From positions 1,318,501-1,382,500 of the forward strand of contig NC_066597.1 of assembly GCF_905475345.1 (NCBI RefSeq): a stretch of 64,000 nucleotides of DNA. The letters are read 5' to 3'. This DNA is from Vespula vulgaris. Its lineage: Eukaryota > Arthropoda > Insecta > Hymenoptera > Vespidae. Below, in pieces: positions 63,860 through 64,000 of this stretch. Each line of letters opens with the position of its first letter. Positions within the stretch are counted from its first letter, which is position 1. Position numbers and translations under genes: made by a program. The notes below the pieces were generated by a model that did no database searches, had not been told where the DNA came from, and saw only the letters and a list, made by a program, of their open reading frames with translations.

Positions 63860-64000
63860 TGGTGGTGGTGAGGAGGGTGGTGGGAGGTAGGATGGAAGTT
63901 CGCGCTCGCGCGCGCGGCCATGTGCTCGAGCGTAGACGCTCGATCGTCGATCAGTCGTCGCCGCGCGTTCGCGGGGAGTCCATCGTGCGAGTCCGTCGTT
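63860..64000. promoter_or_regulatory. CpG-rich window end, candidate promoter / 5' UTR
   Basis: The last 140 bp are strikingly GC- and CpG-rich (gcgctcgcgcgcgcgg, gccgcgcgttcgcgggg) compared with everything before. A plus-strand frame from ATG 63891 stays open to the edge but is Arg-rich, as expected of CpG sequence, so a start-site region is more likely than coding sequence. Confidence 0.45.

Larger units (their letters stand above)
49941..64000. other. 14 kb non-coding, microsatellite-rich region
   Basis: No exon with convincing coding composition and splice signals was found on either strand. The sequence alternates between simple repeats (TA, TC/GA, TTTC, CATA, TTC/GAA, GTA) with long poly-T runs and islands of complex, moderately GC-rich sequence at about 50880-51010, 52130-52250, 52860-53110, 54600-54740, 58180-58260, 59870-60020, 60360-60620, 60870-61190 and 63640-64000. 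The islands may be alternative first exons, enhancers or 5' UTRs. Most long open frames here are translated repeats (runs of Leu, Val, Arg, Lys or Ile-Tyr). Confidence 0.65.

Noticed and set aside
63580..63921. 113-codon minus-strand frame starting MAARASANFHPT
   Set aside because: Dominated by Ser-Leu runs from the GA tract; the Ala/Arg start reflects CpG-rich sequence rather than coding.
1..64000. tRNA, rRNA, CRISPR array, operon or phage features
   Set aside because: No cloverleaf-like T-loop motifs, no regularly spaced direct repeats with unique spacers and no bacterial gene organisation were seen; the window is intron-bearing eukaryotic DNA.

Overview
This window looks like a nuclear scaffold from an insect, most likely a hymenopteran (wasp, bee or ant). 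It is AT-rich, has short GT-AG introns of about 50-150 bp, dense divergent gene pairs, and very many TA, GA/TC and trinucleotide microsatellites. Every conserved protein recognised is eukaryotic. The hymenopteran assignment is inferred from overall style, not from a marker gene.

Layout. 1-2584 (+) is the 3' part of a SERAC1-like lipase gene. 3079-8579 (-) encodes a large mucin-like type I membrane protein with an SEA-like segment. 10419-19497 (-) encodes the transcription/splicing factor TCERG1 (three WW and six FF domains). 19916-20969 (-) is a small orphan gene, head-to-head with the COA8 (cytochrome oxidase assembly) gene at 21390-22013 (+). 22240-25002 (-) encodes an orphan coiled-coil protein, head-to-head with an orphan two-membrane-segment protein at 25387-26684 (+). 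27090-34196 (+) encodes a 1851-residue secreted protein with EAR/EPTP-like propeller regions at both ends and a long array of about 60-residue modules between them. This is the most unusual gene of the window. 34596-36211 (+) is mitochondrial GatA. 37688-41128 (-) is CYLD, head-to-head with Nup93 at 41911-44845 (+). 45145-46118 (-) is ARL2BP, head-to-head with a nessun dorma/SHCBP1 gene at 46679-48547 (+). 49677-49940 (+) is a 5' coding exon, perhaps with 49065-49199, of a gene whose remainder lies outside the window.

From 49941 to 64000 no further coding exon is convincing. The stretch is rich in microsatellites and polypyrimidine/polypurine tracts, interrupted by islands of more complex, GC-richer sequence, and ends in a CpG-rich block. 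It reads as a long first intron plus alternative promoters.

The genes do not form one pathway. Four are tied to mitochondria or organelle contacts (SERAC1, COA8, GatA, ARL2BP) and others to nuclear or cell-division functions (TCERG1, Nup93, nessun dorma). Four adjacent pairs are head-to-head with 0.38-0.78 kb between start codons, suggesting shared promoters. Coding models were built by hand from open frames, splice dinucleotides and phase continuity. Two genes (CYLD and the small orphan) carry an apparent one-base frame problem at a run of four A on the coding strand.
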